DNA of 64,000 bases from Gemmatimonadota bacterium (GCA_022826565.1 JAJDUP010000005.1:124001-188000), one strand, 5' to 3'; positions 42,493 to 51,163 are shown, counted from the first letter of the stretch. Notes: generated from the sequence alone by a model not told the origin. Numbers and translations are program-made.

Positions 42493-43731
42493 TCACCCGT
42501 CTTGCGGTCTGGCCCGCACGACGCATCGCACCCAATTGGGCTGCACATCGAAGAATGGTTCCGGCTGCGCGTTTTGGCGCAGCGCGGTGCGGGCGATGCC
42601 GATTCCCACACCGAATCTCTGGACGATGCCGAGAACGCGCATCGACTCGGCCAGGCTCGGATTCCGGTAGTCGGCGGCTCCCGGCTGGCCGAAGTTCTCG
42701 GCCGTGACCACTCCGTACGCGCCCCCGGGGCTCAGAATCTCGACCCGGTTATCGTACCAGGTTACCCGGATGGGCGCGTTGGTGGCCTCGTAGGTCCGGT
42801 GCATGACCGCGTTATAGGCGATCTGCCGCAGCGCCGCCGCGGAATGGGTTGAGCGGCGCTTCTCGATCGGCCCTGACGTGATGTCGACCGCGGTGCGGTT
42901 GTGGGAGTCGAGTTTCCCGACGAGCTGCTCGAGCTGCGTTGACACGGGGCCCGTGCATCGCGCTTCGTCCAGCACCGGGCCGGGGAACTCGGTGCCGCCC
43001 ATGCGCAGGAACTGGATGTACGCCCCGGGAATGAAATCCTGCGGCCTGCGTCCGAAGACCAGCATCCCCACGACCGTGGGCACCGGATCGTCGACCGACG
43101 CGATCATCCGGGTGGCGGCGAGACGCTCTTCGGTGGTGCGATCGTTCGCGGCCAGCAGCTCGGGGTCGAAAGCGCGGGGCAGGTACTCCTCCTCGAAGCG
43201 TCGAACGTCGATGTGCGCCAGGGTGGCCCCCGACACGGGGCGCGCATCGAAGGGTGCGTCGCGGTGTCGTCGTCTCTCATTCAGGATCCGTTCATCCTGC
43301 GCCGCCGCGATCGCTCGGCGCGATCCCACCCGGATCCATACCTGGCCACGGGCACGCACCGGCGGTGCGTCCGAGGGGTGGACCGTGACCACCGCGATCT
43401 CACTTCCCGCGAGAGTGCGCTTCGACACCGACATGACCGGCGGCGGCAGCGTGTGGCCGTCACTCCTGATGTCGGCAAGACGCTGAAGGAGTCGGTCGGT
43501 GATGGGGATGCCGGATGGAGTGCCATCATCGCGGGCACCCACGAAGACGACGCCCGGGCGACCGTGCCCCGGAAGGTCGTTGGCGAAGGCGCACACCGCC
43601 TGCCGGATCCGCTCAATGGGGCCGTCCTTCCCCGGCGGGGCCTTCCTGAGCGATTCCTTACGCTCGACGAGTTCGGACTCGAGGTCGGCCAGCATCGCTT
43701 CGAGCTGCACCTCCGAATAGGGATTGCTCAT
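42493..43731 (-). CDS. AlbA_2 plus HATPase_c_4 regulator, second copy
   Basis: 412 residues from ATG 43731 with GAGG five bases upstream. AlbA_2 domain: ELVERKESL, AVCAFANDLPGHGRPGVVFV, GQVWIRVGSRRAIA. HATPase_c_4 region: AALRQIAYNAVMHRTYEATN, ATNAPIRVTWYDNRVEILSP, RFGVGIGIARTAL. Unlike its neighbour at 39815 it ends without a winged helix. The two are only distantly similar, so they are separate family members rather than a recent duplication. A regulatory or nucleic-acid-binding role is expected; no target is visible. Confidence 0.83.
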   Translation of the reverse strand: MSNPYSEVQLEAMLADLESELVERKESLRKAPPGKDGPIERIRQAVCAFANDLPGHGRPGVVFVGARDDGTPSGIPITDRLLQRLADIRSDGHTLPPPVMSVSKRTLAGSEIAVVTVHPSDAPPVRARGQVWIRVGSRRAIAAAQDERILNERRRHRDAPFDARPVSGATLAHIDVRRFEEEYLPRAFDPELLAANDRTTEERLAATRMIASVDDPVPTVVGMLVFGRRPQDFIPGAYIQFLRMGGTEFPGPVLDEARCTGPVSTQLEQLVGKLDSHNRTAVDITSGPIEKRRSTHSAAALRQIAYNAVMHRTYEATNAPIRVTWYDNRVEILSPGGAYGVVTAENFGQPGAADYRNPSLAESMRVLGIVQRFGVGIGIARTALRQNAQPEPFFDVQPNWVRCVVRARPQDG

Positions 43732-44013
43732 GATCGCCTCAGCCTTCTCCCGCGGTCATCACACCGACTCTCGATGGTCCCGAAATGCTGGAACCGGACA
43801 AACCAGTCTCTGAAATGTAGAGAGAGCGGTGCCATTTCGCGTGAGCAAGCTGTTCCGGATTCGGCTTCGTCAAGGATGTCCCGCTTTCATTCGCACGTCG
43901 ACAGTCAATGCCGCCGGTCCTCCCAATCGCTTACCGGCGGGCCTTCGCAACCGGACCAATCTTCGATCAAGCCCGGGTGGACAACGTGCTCCCAACTGCC
44001 GCCTTGCAATTAG
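43732..44013. other. gene-free stretch between the second AlbA_2 gene and the hipB-like promoter
   Basis: No coding frame with convincing composition on either strand. One perfect hairpin is present: CCGCCGGT at 43911-43918 with ACCGGCGG at 43933-43940. It could be a terminator remnant or a structured leader, or a scar of a lost gene. Confidence 0.5.
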
Positions 44014-44061
44014 TTACAGTATAAAGTAGCATACAAATCGTTTGTTACCGTATACTATAAT
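44014..44061 (+). promoter_or_regulatory. promoter/operator region of the hipB-hipA remnant
   Basis: An AT-rich island holds a consensus -10 box TATAAT (44056-44061), 10 bases before the ATG at 44072, so the mRNA may be leaderless. Two direct repeats, TTACAGTATA (44014-44023) and TTACCGTATA (44045-44054), lie 31 bp apart, and AGTATA/TATACT (44018-44023, 44051-44056) form an inverted pair across the region. HipB-type repressors bind repeated sites in their own promoters, which this resembles. Confidence 0.55.
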
Positions 44062-44071
44062 GGTCACAATC

Positions 44072-44422
44072 ATGCCGACTCCCATCAAGAGCACGATCCC
44101 GCTGCCCGTCCTTCGTCTGCTGAGGAAACTCGGCAACGACATCAGGGACGCGCGGCTGCGAAGGCGTATACGCACGGTGACTCTGGCGGAGCGGGCGCTG
44201 ATCAGCCGAACCACGCTCCACAGAATCGAGCGGGGCGATCCCGGTGTTTCCATGGGGAATTACTCGACCGTTCTTTTCGTGCTGGGTCTTCACGACGGGA
44301 TCTCTGAGTTGGCCGACCGCAGCCGTGACGTGCTGGGGCTGGATATCCTGGAGGAGAGCCTGCCGAAACGCGTCCGAGTGCCTCGCAGGAGCGCCGGGCC
44401 GAATTCACGCGCCGAGGAGTAG
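44072..44422 (+). CDS. HipB-like XRE-family DNA-binding antitoxin/repressor
   Basis: 116 residues from ATG 44072 (further in-frame ATGs at 44042 and 44060 lie within the promoter). A Cro/CI helix-turn-helix is visible at about residues 20-75: LGNDIRDARLRRRIRTVTLA, ALISRTTLHRIERGDPGVSM, NYSTVLFVLGL. The tail is basic and short. It sits 12 bp before a HipA gene, the standard HipBA order, so it should both repress the operon and neutralise HipA. Since HipA is truncated here, its only remaining role may be as a repressor. Confidence 0.75.
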   Translation: MPTPIKSTIPLPVLRLLRKLGNDIRDARLRRRIRTVTLAERALISRTTLHRIERGDPGVSMGNYSTVLFVLGLHDGISELADRSRDVLGLDILEESLPKRVRVPRRSAGPNSRAEE

Positions 44423-44434
44423 CGCACCAGCGCC

Positions 44435-45208
44435 ATGGAACGCGAGATTCTGGTCCACGCGGACCTGGAGGGCACGCCCATCCTGGTCGGACGCCTATGG
44501 GTCCGGGTGCGCAGGGGTCGCGAGAGTGCGTCTTTCGAATACGACCGCGCCTGGCTGGGCAGACCGGACAGCTATTCCCTCGAACCGGCACTCGCAGCCG
44601 GGCCCGGGGCCTTCCACACCCGGAAGGCCCTCTTCGGTGCGATCGGCGACTCGGCGCCCGACCGGTGGGGACGCGTTCTGTTGCGCCGTGCGGAGATTCG
44701 ACGGGCGCGAATGGAGAATCGCACGCCCCGCACACTCTTCGAGTCCGACTTTCTCCTGCTCGTCGACGACGAACTCCGCGTAGGGGCCCTGCGGTTCCGG
44801 GCGGCCGTCGGCGGACCGTTCCTCGCTGAACCGCGCCCTGACCGGGTTCCGCCGCTCGTTGAACTGCGCCGACTCCTTTCCGCCTGCAAGCGGGTAACGC
44901 GGCGGGACGAAGTGGACGACGACCTGCGGCTTCTGGTGGTCCCCGGCTCCTCCATCGGTGGCGCCCGCCCGAAGACGGCGATCCGTGACCGGGACGGAGG
45001 CCTGGCGATCGCGAAATTCCCCCACGCGGACGACGACCGGGACATTGTGCTGTGGGAGGCGGTGGCGCTCGCGCTGGCGGCCCGTGCCGGGATCGCGGTC
45101 CCGGACTGGCGCATCGAGAGGGTGGCCGCGCGCCGCGTCCTCGTCCTGACCCGGTTCGACCGCGGGGGTACGGGCCGGGTGCCGTACCTGTCGGCGATGA
45201 GCATGCTC
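44435..45208 (+). pseudogene. truncated HipA-type Ser/Thr kinase toxin
   Basis: From ATG 44435 the frame gives ~258 HipA residues: HipA N1 (TPILVGRLWVRVRRGRESAS, FGAIGDSAPDRWGRVLLRR), the Gly-rich loop SSIGGARPKTAI, the IAKFPHADDDRDIVLWEAVA lysine/glutamate region and RFDRGGTGRVPYLSAMSML. Homology then stops at 45208. The catalytic loop (D-H-x-R-N-H type) and metal-binding Asp are absent, so kinase activity is not expected. The frame stays open to 46435, but that part is only the antisense of the neighbouring propeller lipoprotein gene, whose stop codon starts at the junction. Confidence 0.82.
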
Positions 45209-46453
45209 TTACCCCAACGGCGCCCTCACCACGTACTGCACATCCATCTCGTCCACGACCCAGGTGTAGATGTTGCCGTGCTGGACCCAAATGGGAACGT
45301 AGGGTGCCGGATGGAACCCGAGGCGGACGGAACCGAGGTAGTCGCCGTCTTCGTTGAACAGATCGTGGAAGGGGAGAGCGTCGTGCGGAACGGCCCTCTT
45401 GACCCAGAGCCGCCCTTCGTCATCCACGAAGAAACCCTCGATCATGGGTTTGGAGCCGGGCGCGAGGGCCGCGGCGGCCTCGATGGCGCGGCGCTCCTCC
45501 GGGGCGAGTTGCACGTGTTCCTCCACATAGGCGGAGCGGTCGTCGTCGGTGACGGGCCGGGCGGCCAGTCCCGCTTCGATCACGACAACGGTGTCTCCGC
45601 CCTCACCGGTCCGCGTGAGACGGTAGGACGCGGCGTTTACGTGCCAGAATCCGCCGGTGGGGTGTACCGCGGCGATCTCGGGTGCGTCGAAGGGGATCGG
45701 GAAGTAGTAGGTTCCTCCGTCCGCACCCGGGGAGATGTATTCGCGGTAGACGCGTTCGCCCATATAGACCGAATCGATGCCCCCCGTGGCCAAATCGCGG
45801 GACTTGTAGTAGCTGCGATACTCGTCGCCGAACAAGCCATCCGCTCGGTCCCGGCGCAGGTCCGTGTCCGGTTCGGTGTGTGTAGCCTCCTTCCAGAAGC
45901 GGCCCAGTCGATCGAACGTTCCGTCCCAGATGTACCCTCGGCTCAGGACCGGACTGGTGAAGCGGCGCAGCTCCTCGCCTGTGGGGTCCACCCCGATGAC
46001 CGCCCACTGCCTGGTCTCGTTGACCCAGAGCAGGGTGTCGCCCGACAGGATGATGCCGTTGGTTCTGAGGATCTCGCCGGGGCCCTCTCCCCGCCGGACG
46101 ATCGTGCGCAGGTAGTCCCCCTCCGGCGAGAACACCCGGACCTCGAGCGCCTGGTTGTCGACCACGTAGATGGTGCCGTCGCTCGCGGCCTGAATGCCCC
46201 GGATTTCGCCGAAGATGAAGTTGGGGTCGTCTTCCTCGAGGCTCCCGAACCTGAGATCCACATGCGCCTCGGTGACTTCGGGGCCGATGGAGTCGATGGC
46301 GGGAAGGTCGGGGTATCGTACGAGGACGGCCCCGTTGGGGAGGGTCTTGCGGGTGGGGTTGCCGGGGGCCGGGGCGTCCGCCGAGCAGGCGGCGAGGCCG
46401 GCGGCAACGGTGAGGTGCAGGAGTCCACGGACTGACAGGCGCGAATGCGGCAT
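45209..46453 (-). CDS. lipoprotein with 6-bladed beta-propeller (NHL-like) fold
   Basis: 414 residues from ATG 46453, five bases after the sufU stop. A lipoprotein signal ends LTVAAGLAAC. The body has repeated NHL/6-bladed propeller signatures (GEIRGIQAASDGTIYVVDNQ, LEVRVFSPEGDYLRTIVRRG, GEGPGEILRTNGI), as in the many Gemmatimonadota and Bacteroidetes 6-bladed propeller lipoproteins. Function unknown; such folds bind ligands at the cell surface. The C-terminus (VRAPLG) ends exactly where the truncated HipA sequence begins, so the last residues may have been altered by that deletion. Confidence 0.8.
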   Translation of the reverse strand: MPHSRLSVRGLLHLTVAAGLAACSADAPAPGNPTRKTLPNGAVLVRYPDLPAIDSIGPEVTEAHVDLRFGSLEEDDPNFIFGEIRGIQAASDGTIYVVDNQALEVRVFSPEGDYLRTIVRRGEGPGEILRTNGIILSGDTLLWVNETRQWAVIGVDPTGEELRRFTSPVLSRGYIWDGTFDRLGRFWKEATHTEPDTDLRRDRADGLFGDEYRSYYKSRDLATGGIDSVYMGERVYREYISPGADGGTYYFPIPFDAPEIAAVHPTGGFWHVNAASYRLTRTGEGGDTVVVIEAGLAARPVTDDDRSAYVEEHVQLAPEERRAIEAAAALAPGSKPMIEGFFVDDEGRLWVKRAVPHDALPFHDLFNEDGDYLGSVRLGFHPAPYVPIWVQHGNIYTWVVDEMDVQYVVRAPLG

Positions 46454-46458
46454 TTGGC

Positions 46459-46914
46459 TCACCCTTCCTCGGTGGGTTGCGCCCGAGCCGGGTCCAGCGC
46501 CTCGGTCAGCGCATCGAACGGCATGACCGCGCACCTCACGCGGCTGGGGAACCGCTTCACGCCAGCGAGCGCGCGGAGATCGCCGAGTTCCCGCGGCAGC
46601 GCGGGGCCGTCCGGGGCGAGCCCGTCGGTGAAGGCATGGCGCAAGTCGTCGACCGAGTCCAGCCGCTTGCCCTTCACGAGGGTGGTGAGCATCGATGCGG
46701 CCGCCTGCGAGATCGCGCAGCCGCGGCCGTCGAAGGTCACTTCGGTGATGCGGCCGCCTTCGACCCGCGCCCAGATTCTGACGTCGTCGCCGCAGAAGGG
46801 GTTGTGGGCGTGGCCGCTGGTGGCCGGGGGGTCCAGGGGGCCGCGGTTGCGGGGCCGCCGGAAGTGATCCCGGATCACGGCCTGGAAGAGTTCATCGCCT
46901 GGGGTCGCGGCCAA
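46459..46914 (-). CDS. sufU: SufU/NifU-type Fe-S cluster scaffold or zinc-dependent sulfur acceptor
   Basis: 151 residues with TTG 46914 as the best in-frame start (AAGG nearby; no ATG/GTG in frame). The three family cysteines are present: HNPFCGDDV, GRGCAISQAAASML and SRVRCAVMPFDAL, with the Asp of the first motif and the SufU-type insertion LVKGKRLDSVDDLRHAFTDG that IscU lacks. SufU takes persulfide sulfur from SufS for Fe-S assembly. SufS, SufB, SufC and SufD are not in the window. The gene is divergent from an XdhC-like gene with only 38 bp between the starts. Confidence 0.88.
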   Translation of the reverse strand: MAATPGDELFQAVIRDHFRRPRNRGPLDPPATSGHAHNPFCGDDVRIWARVEGGRITEVTFDGRGCAISQAAASMLTTLVKGKRLDSVDDLRHAFTDGLAPDGPALPRELGDLRALAGVKRFPSRVRCAVMPFDALTEALDPARAQPTEEG

Positions 46915-46952
46915 CGTTGCGCGCCTTGCCGGGAGGTTTAGCTTCCGGTCCC

Positions 46953-47333
46953 ATGGACCAGTCGAACAGCAGACACACGAACGCCGATCCCGTGCTCGCG
47001 CAAGCGGTGGAGTGGGTGGACGAGGGCCGCCGGGTCGCGCTGGCGACGGTGACGCGCACCTGGGGTTCGGCACCGCGCCGCGCCGGGAGCCACATGGCGA
47101 TCGCGGCCAACGGCGACTTCGCGGGGTCGGTGTCGGGGGGGTGCATCGAGGGCGCGGTGATCCAGGCGGCGCTCGGGGTGATCGAATCGGGCGAGCCGCG
47201 CACCCTGGAGTTCGGGGTGACGAACGAGATGGCGTGGGAGGTGGGCCTGGCATGTGGGGGGAGGGTGCACCTGTTCGTGGAGCCGGTGGTCGGGGCCGCG
47301 GTGGTGGAGACGCCGGTGCAGCAGGCCCGATGA
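46953..47333 (+). CDS. XdhC/CoxI family protein, N-terminal half
   Basis: 126 residues from ATG 46953, with GGGAGG about 15 bases upstream. The typical XdhC N-terminal domain: VEWVDEGRRVALATVTRTWG, SAPRRAGSHMAIAANGDFAG, SVSGGCIEGAVI and LACGGRVHLFVEPV. XdhC proteins bind molybdenum cofactor, promote its sulfuration and insert it into xanthine dehydrogenase-type enzymes. In most bacteria both halves are one protein; here the second half is a separate, ATGA-overlapping gene. No molybdenum hydroxylase gene is present in the window. Confidence 0.88.
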   Translation: MDQSNSRHTNADPVLAQAVEWVDEGRRVALATVTRTWGSAPRRAGSHMAIAANGDFAGSVSGGCIEGAVIQAALGVIESGEPRTLEFGVTNEMAWEVGLACGGRVHLFVEPVVGAAVVETPVQQAR

Positions 47334-48013
47334 GGGGCGATGTCCTGCGGGAGGTGGTCGACGCGCAGCGGACCGGGCGTGACGTGGTGGTTGCGACGCG
47401 GCTGTCGGACGGGGCGCAGGAGTTGATCGCGCGGGGGGCACGGTCGGCGGTGCTGGGGCTGGACGGCGATTCCGTTGCGGCCGCTCTCGGAACCGGCGAC
47501 CCGCGGACGGTCGAGACGGCGGACGGGCCGGTATTCTTGCGGCCCTATGTGCGGCCGCCGCGGCTGATCATCGTGGGTGCGGTGCACATCGCGCAGGCAC
47601 TGGTGCCGATGGCGACGATCGCGGGGCTGCAGGTGACGGTGCTCGACCCGCGCGAGGGGTTTGCCACGGCGGACCGGTTCCCCGGCGCGGCGCTGGTCCG
47701 CGAGTGGCCCGACCAGGTGATGTATGGGCTGCGCCCGGACGATCGCACGGGGGTGGTCGCGCTAACGCACGATCCCAAGATCGACGATCCGGCGCTGATC
47801 GCCGCGCTGGAGAGCGACGCGTTCTACATCGGCGCGCTGGGGAGCCGGAAGACGCAGGCGGCCCGGCGGGAGCGGCTGGGCGGGCTGGGGTTCGACGGCG
47901 CGGCCCTGGAGCGGATCCATGGGCCGGTGGGGCTGCCGATCGGGGCGCGCACGCCGGAGGAGATCGCGGTGGCGGTGCTGGCGCAGGTGATCGGGGCGCT
48001 GCGGCTGGGGTAG
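47330..48013 (+). CDS. XdhC family Rossmann domain protein, C-terminal half
   Basis: 227 residues, ATG overlapping the preceding stop. Contains the XdhC C-terminal Rossmann domain: PPRLIIVGAVHIAQALVPMA, LDPREGFATADRFPGA, VVALTHDPKIDDPALIAALE, FYIGALGSRKTQAARRERL and PVGLPIGARTPEEIAVAVLA. This half carries the nucleotide-binding-like fold of the chaperone. It should act with the upstream N-terminal half in molybdenum cofactor delivery. The stop is convergent with the amidase gene (106-bp gap). Confidence 0.9.
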   Translation: MRGDVLREVVDAQRTGRDVVVATRLSDGAQELIARGARSAVLGLDGDSVAAALGTGDPRTVETADGPVFLRPYVRPPRLIIVGAVHIAQALVPMATIAGLQVTVLDPREGFATADRFPGAALVREWPDQVMYGLRPDDRTGVVALTHDPKIDDPALIAALESDAFYIGALGSRKTQAARRERLGGLGFDGAALERIHGPVGLPIGARTPEEIAVAVLAQVIGALRLG

Positions 48014-48119
48014 GAAGACATGGCCAACGCCGCGTGCATGCCGAGAGCGGCGGTGCGGCGCTGGCGTCGGGTGCGTGCGGGCCTGTGTGACCCGGGGGGT
48101 GGCGGGTGACGGGTGAACG

Positions 48120-49556
48120 TCAGCGCGCCACGCGCGGGGGGACGCCGATGCGCTCAAGGTTGGTGCCGAGGACCGCTTCGGCCGCCGTCGCGCGGGCCAG
48201 CAGGGCGTGGTCGCCGCCGGTGCGGCCGATGAGCTGCAGGCCGGTGGGCATGCCGTGCCGGTCCAGGCCGGCTGGCAGGGTCACCGCACACATGTCGAGC
48301 ATGCTCGCCGGGCCGGTCCCGGAGAGCATGCTGCGGTTTACGGCGCGATAGACGTCGAGCTCGGAGAGGGAGGCCAGCGTCGGGGGGGTGATGGGGAGGG
48401 TGGGGGTGGCGAGGAGGTGGACTTCCCCCGCGTCCATGCGCGCGTGAAGACTTGCCGAGAGACGGCGGCGCAGGCGGAGGATCGCGACGTACTCGATCGC
48501 GGTCACCCCGTGGGCGGCCTCGAGACGCTTGCCGATGATGGGGTCCAGGATTTCGGTCCAGCCCGGGAGGTGGCGCTCCAGCGACTCGGAACGCTCCGGC
48601 TGCACGAGTTCGCCGGCCAGGTAGCGCTCGCCGGCCTCGTGCAGCTCGGGCGCGTCGAACTCGAAGACGTGGGCGCCTGCGTCCGCGAGCTCGTCGAGGG
48701 CCTGCCGGACGGTCGCGGAGATTTCGGGCTCGGTCTCCTGCCAGAGACCGCTCCGCGGGAGGCCGATGCGGAGGCCGCGGATCTGGTCGGGGTGGGGTGG
48801 GGCGGGGGCGTCGTCGTGGTGGCCGGGGGCCTGGCGGCCGCGGCCTGATGCTCCGCCCGGGGCGAATCGGTCGACGAGGCTGAAGACGTGGCGGGAATCG
48901 GTCGCCGTGTGCGTCAGGAGTCCCACCGAATCGAGGGTCGTCGAGAGGGGAACGACGCCATCGGTCGGCCACCGTCCCGTGGTGTGGCGGTGGCCCACTA
49001 CCCCCGTCGCCGACGCCGGAATCCGCACCGATCCTCCTGTATCGCTTCCCAGCGCGATCATGGCCGACCTCTCCCACAGACTTACCCCCGCCCCTGACGA
49101 CGAACCCCCCGGCGCGCGGTGCCGGTCCGGATCCCAGGGGTTGACGGGGGTGCCGGTGTTGGGGTTGAGGCCGACGCCTCCGAAGGCGAGCTCGACGGTG
49201 TGGGTCTTGCCGACGACGACGGCGCCGAGGCGGCGGAGGGTGCGCACGAGGAAGCCTTCGCGCTGCCAGCGGGCGGGGAGTTCGCGCTTGGTGCCGGCGC
49301 GGATCGGGAGGCCTTCGACACCGTAGAGGTCCTTCACCGACACCGTGATGCCGGCGAGTGGGCCGGGATCCTCGCCGCGAGACACGGCGCCGTCCACCGC
49401 ATCGGCCTGGCGGAGCGCCCCATTGGCGTCGAAGACGATGTAGGCGTCGAGGTCGCTGGCCTCGTGGGACCGGATGGCGTCTTCCACCAGGGCGCGGGCC
49501 GAGGTGGAGCCGCTACGGACCTGGCCAGCGGTGGCGGCGATGGACGGACGGGTCAT
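48120..49556 (-). CDS. amidase signature family hydrolase
   Basis: 478 residues from ATG 49556. The Ser-Ser-Lys triad region is complete: ITVSVKDLYGVEGLPIRAGT (Lys), PGGSSSGAGVSL (first Ser) and LGSDTGGSVRIPAS (catalytic Ser). The C-terminal part has LPAGLDRHGMPTGLQLIGR, usual for the family. It has no signal peptide and no GatB/C partners nearby, so it is more likely a catabolic amidase than a GatA subunit. A ~25-residue Gly/His/Pro-rich insertion (around RQAPGHHDDAPAPPH) precedes the last third. Substrate unknown. Confidence 0.88.
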   Translation of the reverse strand: MTRPSIAATAGQVRSGSTSARALVEDAIRSHEASDLDAYIVFDANGALRQADAVDGAVSRGEDPGPLAGITVSVKDLYGVEGLPIRAGTKRELPARWQREGFLVRTLRRLGAVVVGKTHTVELAFGGVGLNPNTGTPVNPWDPDRHRAPGGSSSGAGVSLWERSAMIALGSDTGGSVRIPASATGVVGHRHTTGRWPTDGVVPLSTTLDSVGLLTHTATDSRHVFSLVDRFAPGGASGRGRQAPGHHDDAPAPPHPDQIRGLRIGLPRSGLWQETEPEISATVRQALDELADAGAHVFEFDAPELHEAGERYLAGELVQPERSESLERHLPGWTEILDPIIGKRLEAAHGVTAIEYVAILRLRRRLSASLHARMDAGEVHLLATPTLPITPPTLASLSELDVYRAVNRSMLSGTGPASMLDMCAVTLPAGLDRHGMPTGLQLIGRTGGDHALLARATAAEAVLGTNLERIGVPPRVAR

Positions 49557-49681
49557 GTGCCGTCGCTCTCTTTCGGGTTGGGGAGCGGGTTGATTCGCGG
49601 CACATGGAAGGGTGAGCCGCGGTGCGGGTACAATATTGGCGAACGCATCCACGCCTGCCCACTGGGGACACCGGACACACC

Positions 49682-51163
49682 ATGCTGGCAACGCTACAGG
49701 ATCGAAAACCGACGCCGCCGATCCGGATCACGGCCGAGAATGACGCGCCTGTCGCCCCCGACGGCCGATTCGTGCTGTACTGGATGACCGCCGCGCGCAG
49801 GACCCGGTGGAACTTCGCGCTGCAGCGGGCCGTCGAACACGGTGCAGCCCTCGGTCGGCCGGTCCTTGTGCTGGAAGCGCTCCGGGCCGGCTACCGGTGG
49901 GCCTGCGACCGCTTTCACCGGTTCATCATCGACGGGATGGCGGACAATCAAACACGCCTGCGTGAACGCGGCGTGACCTGCTACCCCTACATCGAGCCGC
50001 GGGACGGGGCCGGACGGGGGCTGGTCGAGACGCTCGCGGCTCATGCGGCGGTGGTGGTTACGGACGACTTTCCCGCCTTCTTCCTACCCCGAATGCGGAA
50101 GGCGGTCGCGGGCCGGCTGAAGGTGCGGTTCGAGGCCGTCGACTCCAACGGACTGCTCCCGATGCGGGTAGCCGAGCGGACCTTCCCCACGGCGTACTCG
50201 TTCCGCCGGTTCCTGCAGAAGCACCTTGCGGGGCATCTGTCCCGGCCGCCGTTGCCGGATCCCCTGGCCGCAATGCCTCGTGGAACGTCTGCCGCGATCC
50301 CGCCCGGGATTACGGAGCGGTGGACGCCGGCCGCCCTGGACGATCCCGCGTCCGTCGTCGCCCGTCTTCCGATCGATCACGCGGTCCCGCCGGTGATGAT
50401 GCGAGGCGGTCCCGAGGCGGCCTCCGCGCGACTGTCCGCCTTTGTCGACCGGGCGCTGCCACGCTACGCCGCCGACCGCAACCAGCCTGAACTCGACGCA
50501 ACCAGCCGTCTGTCACCGTACCTGCACTTCGGCCACATCTCGTCCCACGAAGTCTTCGACCGCATAGCTGCCGCGGAGACCTGGACGCCCGACCGGCTCG
50601 CTCCCGAGACCTCGGGGCGGCGCACGGGATGGTGGGGAATGAGCGAGAGCGCGGAGGCGTTCCTCGACCAGCTCGTGACGTGGCGCGAACTCGGATCCAA
50701 CCGGTGTCTTCACGTAGACGGCTACGACGGATTCGAGGCGCTCCCCGCGTGGGCCCGCAAAACGCTGGCCGATCATGAGTTCGATCCCCGTGAAGTGATA
50801 TACGACATCGACGACTTCGAGGACGCCCGTACGCACGACCCGCTCTGGAACGCAGCGCAGAATCAACTCCGGCGCGAGGGCCGGATCCACAACTACCTGC
50901 GGATGCTGTGGGGCAAGAAGATCTTCGAGTGGAGTGAGAGCGCCCGCGCCGCGCTCGGGACCATGATCGCGCTGAACGACAAGTACGCACTGGACGGGCG
51001 AGACCCGAACTCCTACACGGCAATCCTCTGGGTTCTTGGCCTGCACGACCGCGCATGGGGTCCGGAGCGGCCCGTGTTCGGCAAGATCCGCTACATGAGT
51101 TCGGCCAACACCGCGCGCAAGTACCGGGTCCGCCGATATATCGAAAGGTACTCGGCGCCATGA
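49682..51163 (+). CDS. phr: class II CPD photolyase
   Basis: 493 residues from ATG 49682; a GTG at 49622 would add 20 unlikely residues. N-terminal alpha/beta domain: FVLYWMTAARRTRWNFALQR. FAD domain: SRLSPYLHFGHISSHEV, LVTWRELGSNRCLHVDGYDG, THDPLWNAAQNQLRREGRIH, NYLRMLWGKKIFEWS, NDKYALDGRDPNSY and ERPVFGKIRYMS. The WNAAQ...H.YLRM...KKI.EW series is diagnostic of class II (metazoan/archaeal/bacterial) CPD photolyases, which split cyclobutane pyrimidine dimers with blue light. A TACAAT box at 49629-49634 may be its -10. It overlaps by ATGA with a DUF523/DUF1722 gene. Confidence 0.92.
   Translation: MLATLQDRKPTPPIRITAENDAPVAPDGRFVLYWMTAARRTRWNFALQRAVEHGAALGRPVLVLEALRAGYRWACDRFHRFIIDGMADNQTRLRERGVTCYPYIEPRDGAGRGLVETLAAHAAVVVTDDFPAFFLPRMRKAVAGRLKVRFEAVDSNGLLPMRVAERTFPTAYSFRRFLQKHLAGHLSRPPLPDPLAAMPRGTSAAIPPGITERWTPAALDDPASVVARLPIDHAVPPVMMRGGPEAASARLSAFVDRALPRYAADRNQPELDATSRLSPYLHFGHISSHEVFDRIAAAETWTPDRLAPETSGRRTGWWGMSESAEAFLDQLVTWRELGSNRCLHVDGYDGFEALPAWARKTLADHEFDPREVIYDIDDFEDARTHDPLWNAAQNQLRREGRIHNYLRMLWGKKIFEWSESARAALGTMIALNDKYALDGRDPNSYTAILWVLGLHDRAWGPERPVFGKIRYMSSANTARKYRVRRYIERYSAP

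Noticed and set aside
44435..46435. full-length 666-residue HipA
   Set aside because: After codon ~258 the translation is only the reverse complement of the propeller lipoprotein gene; kinase core motifs are missing.
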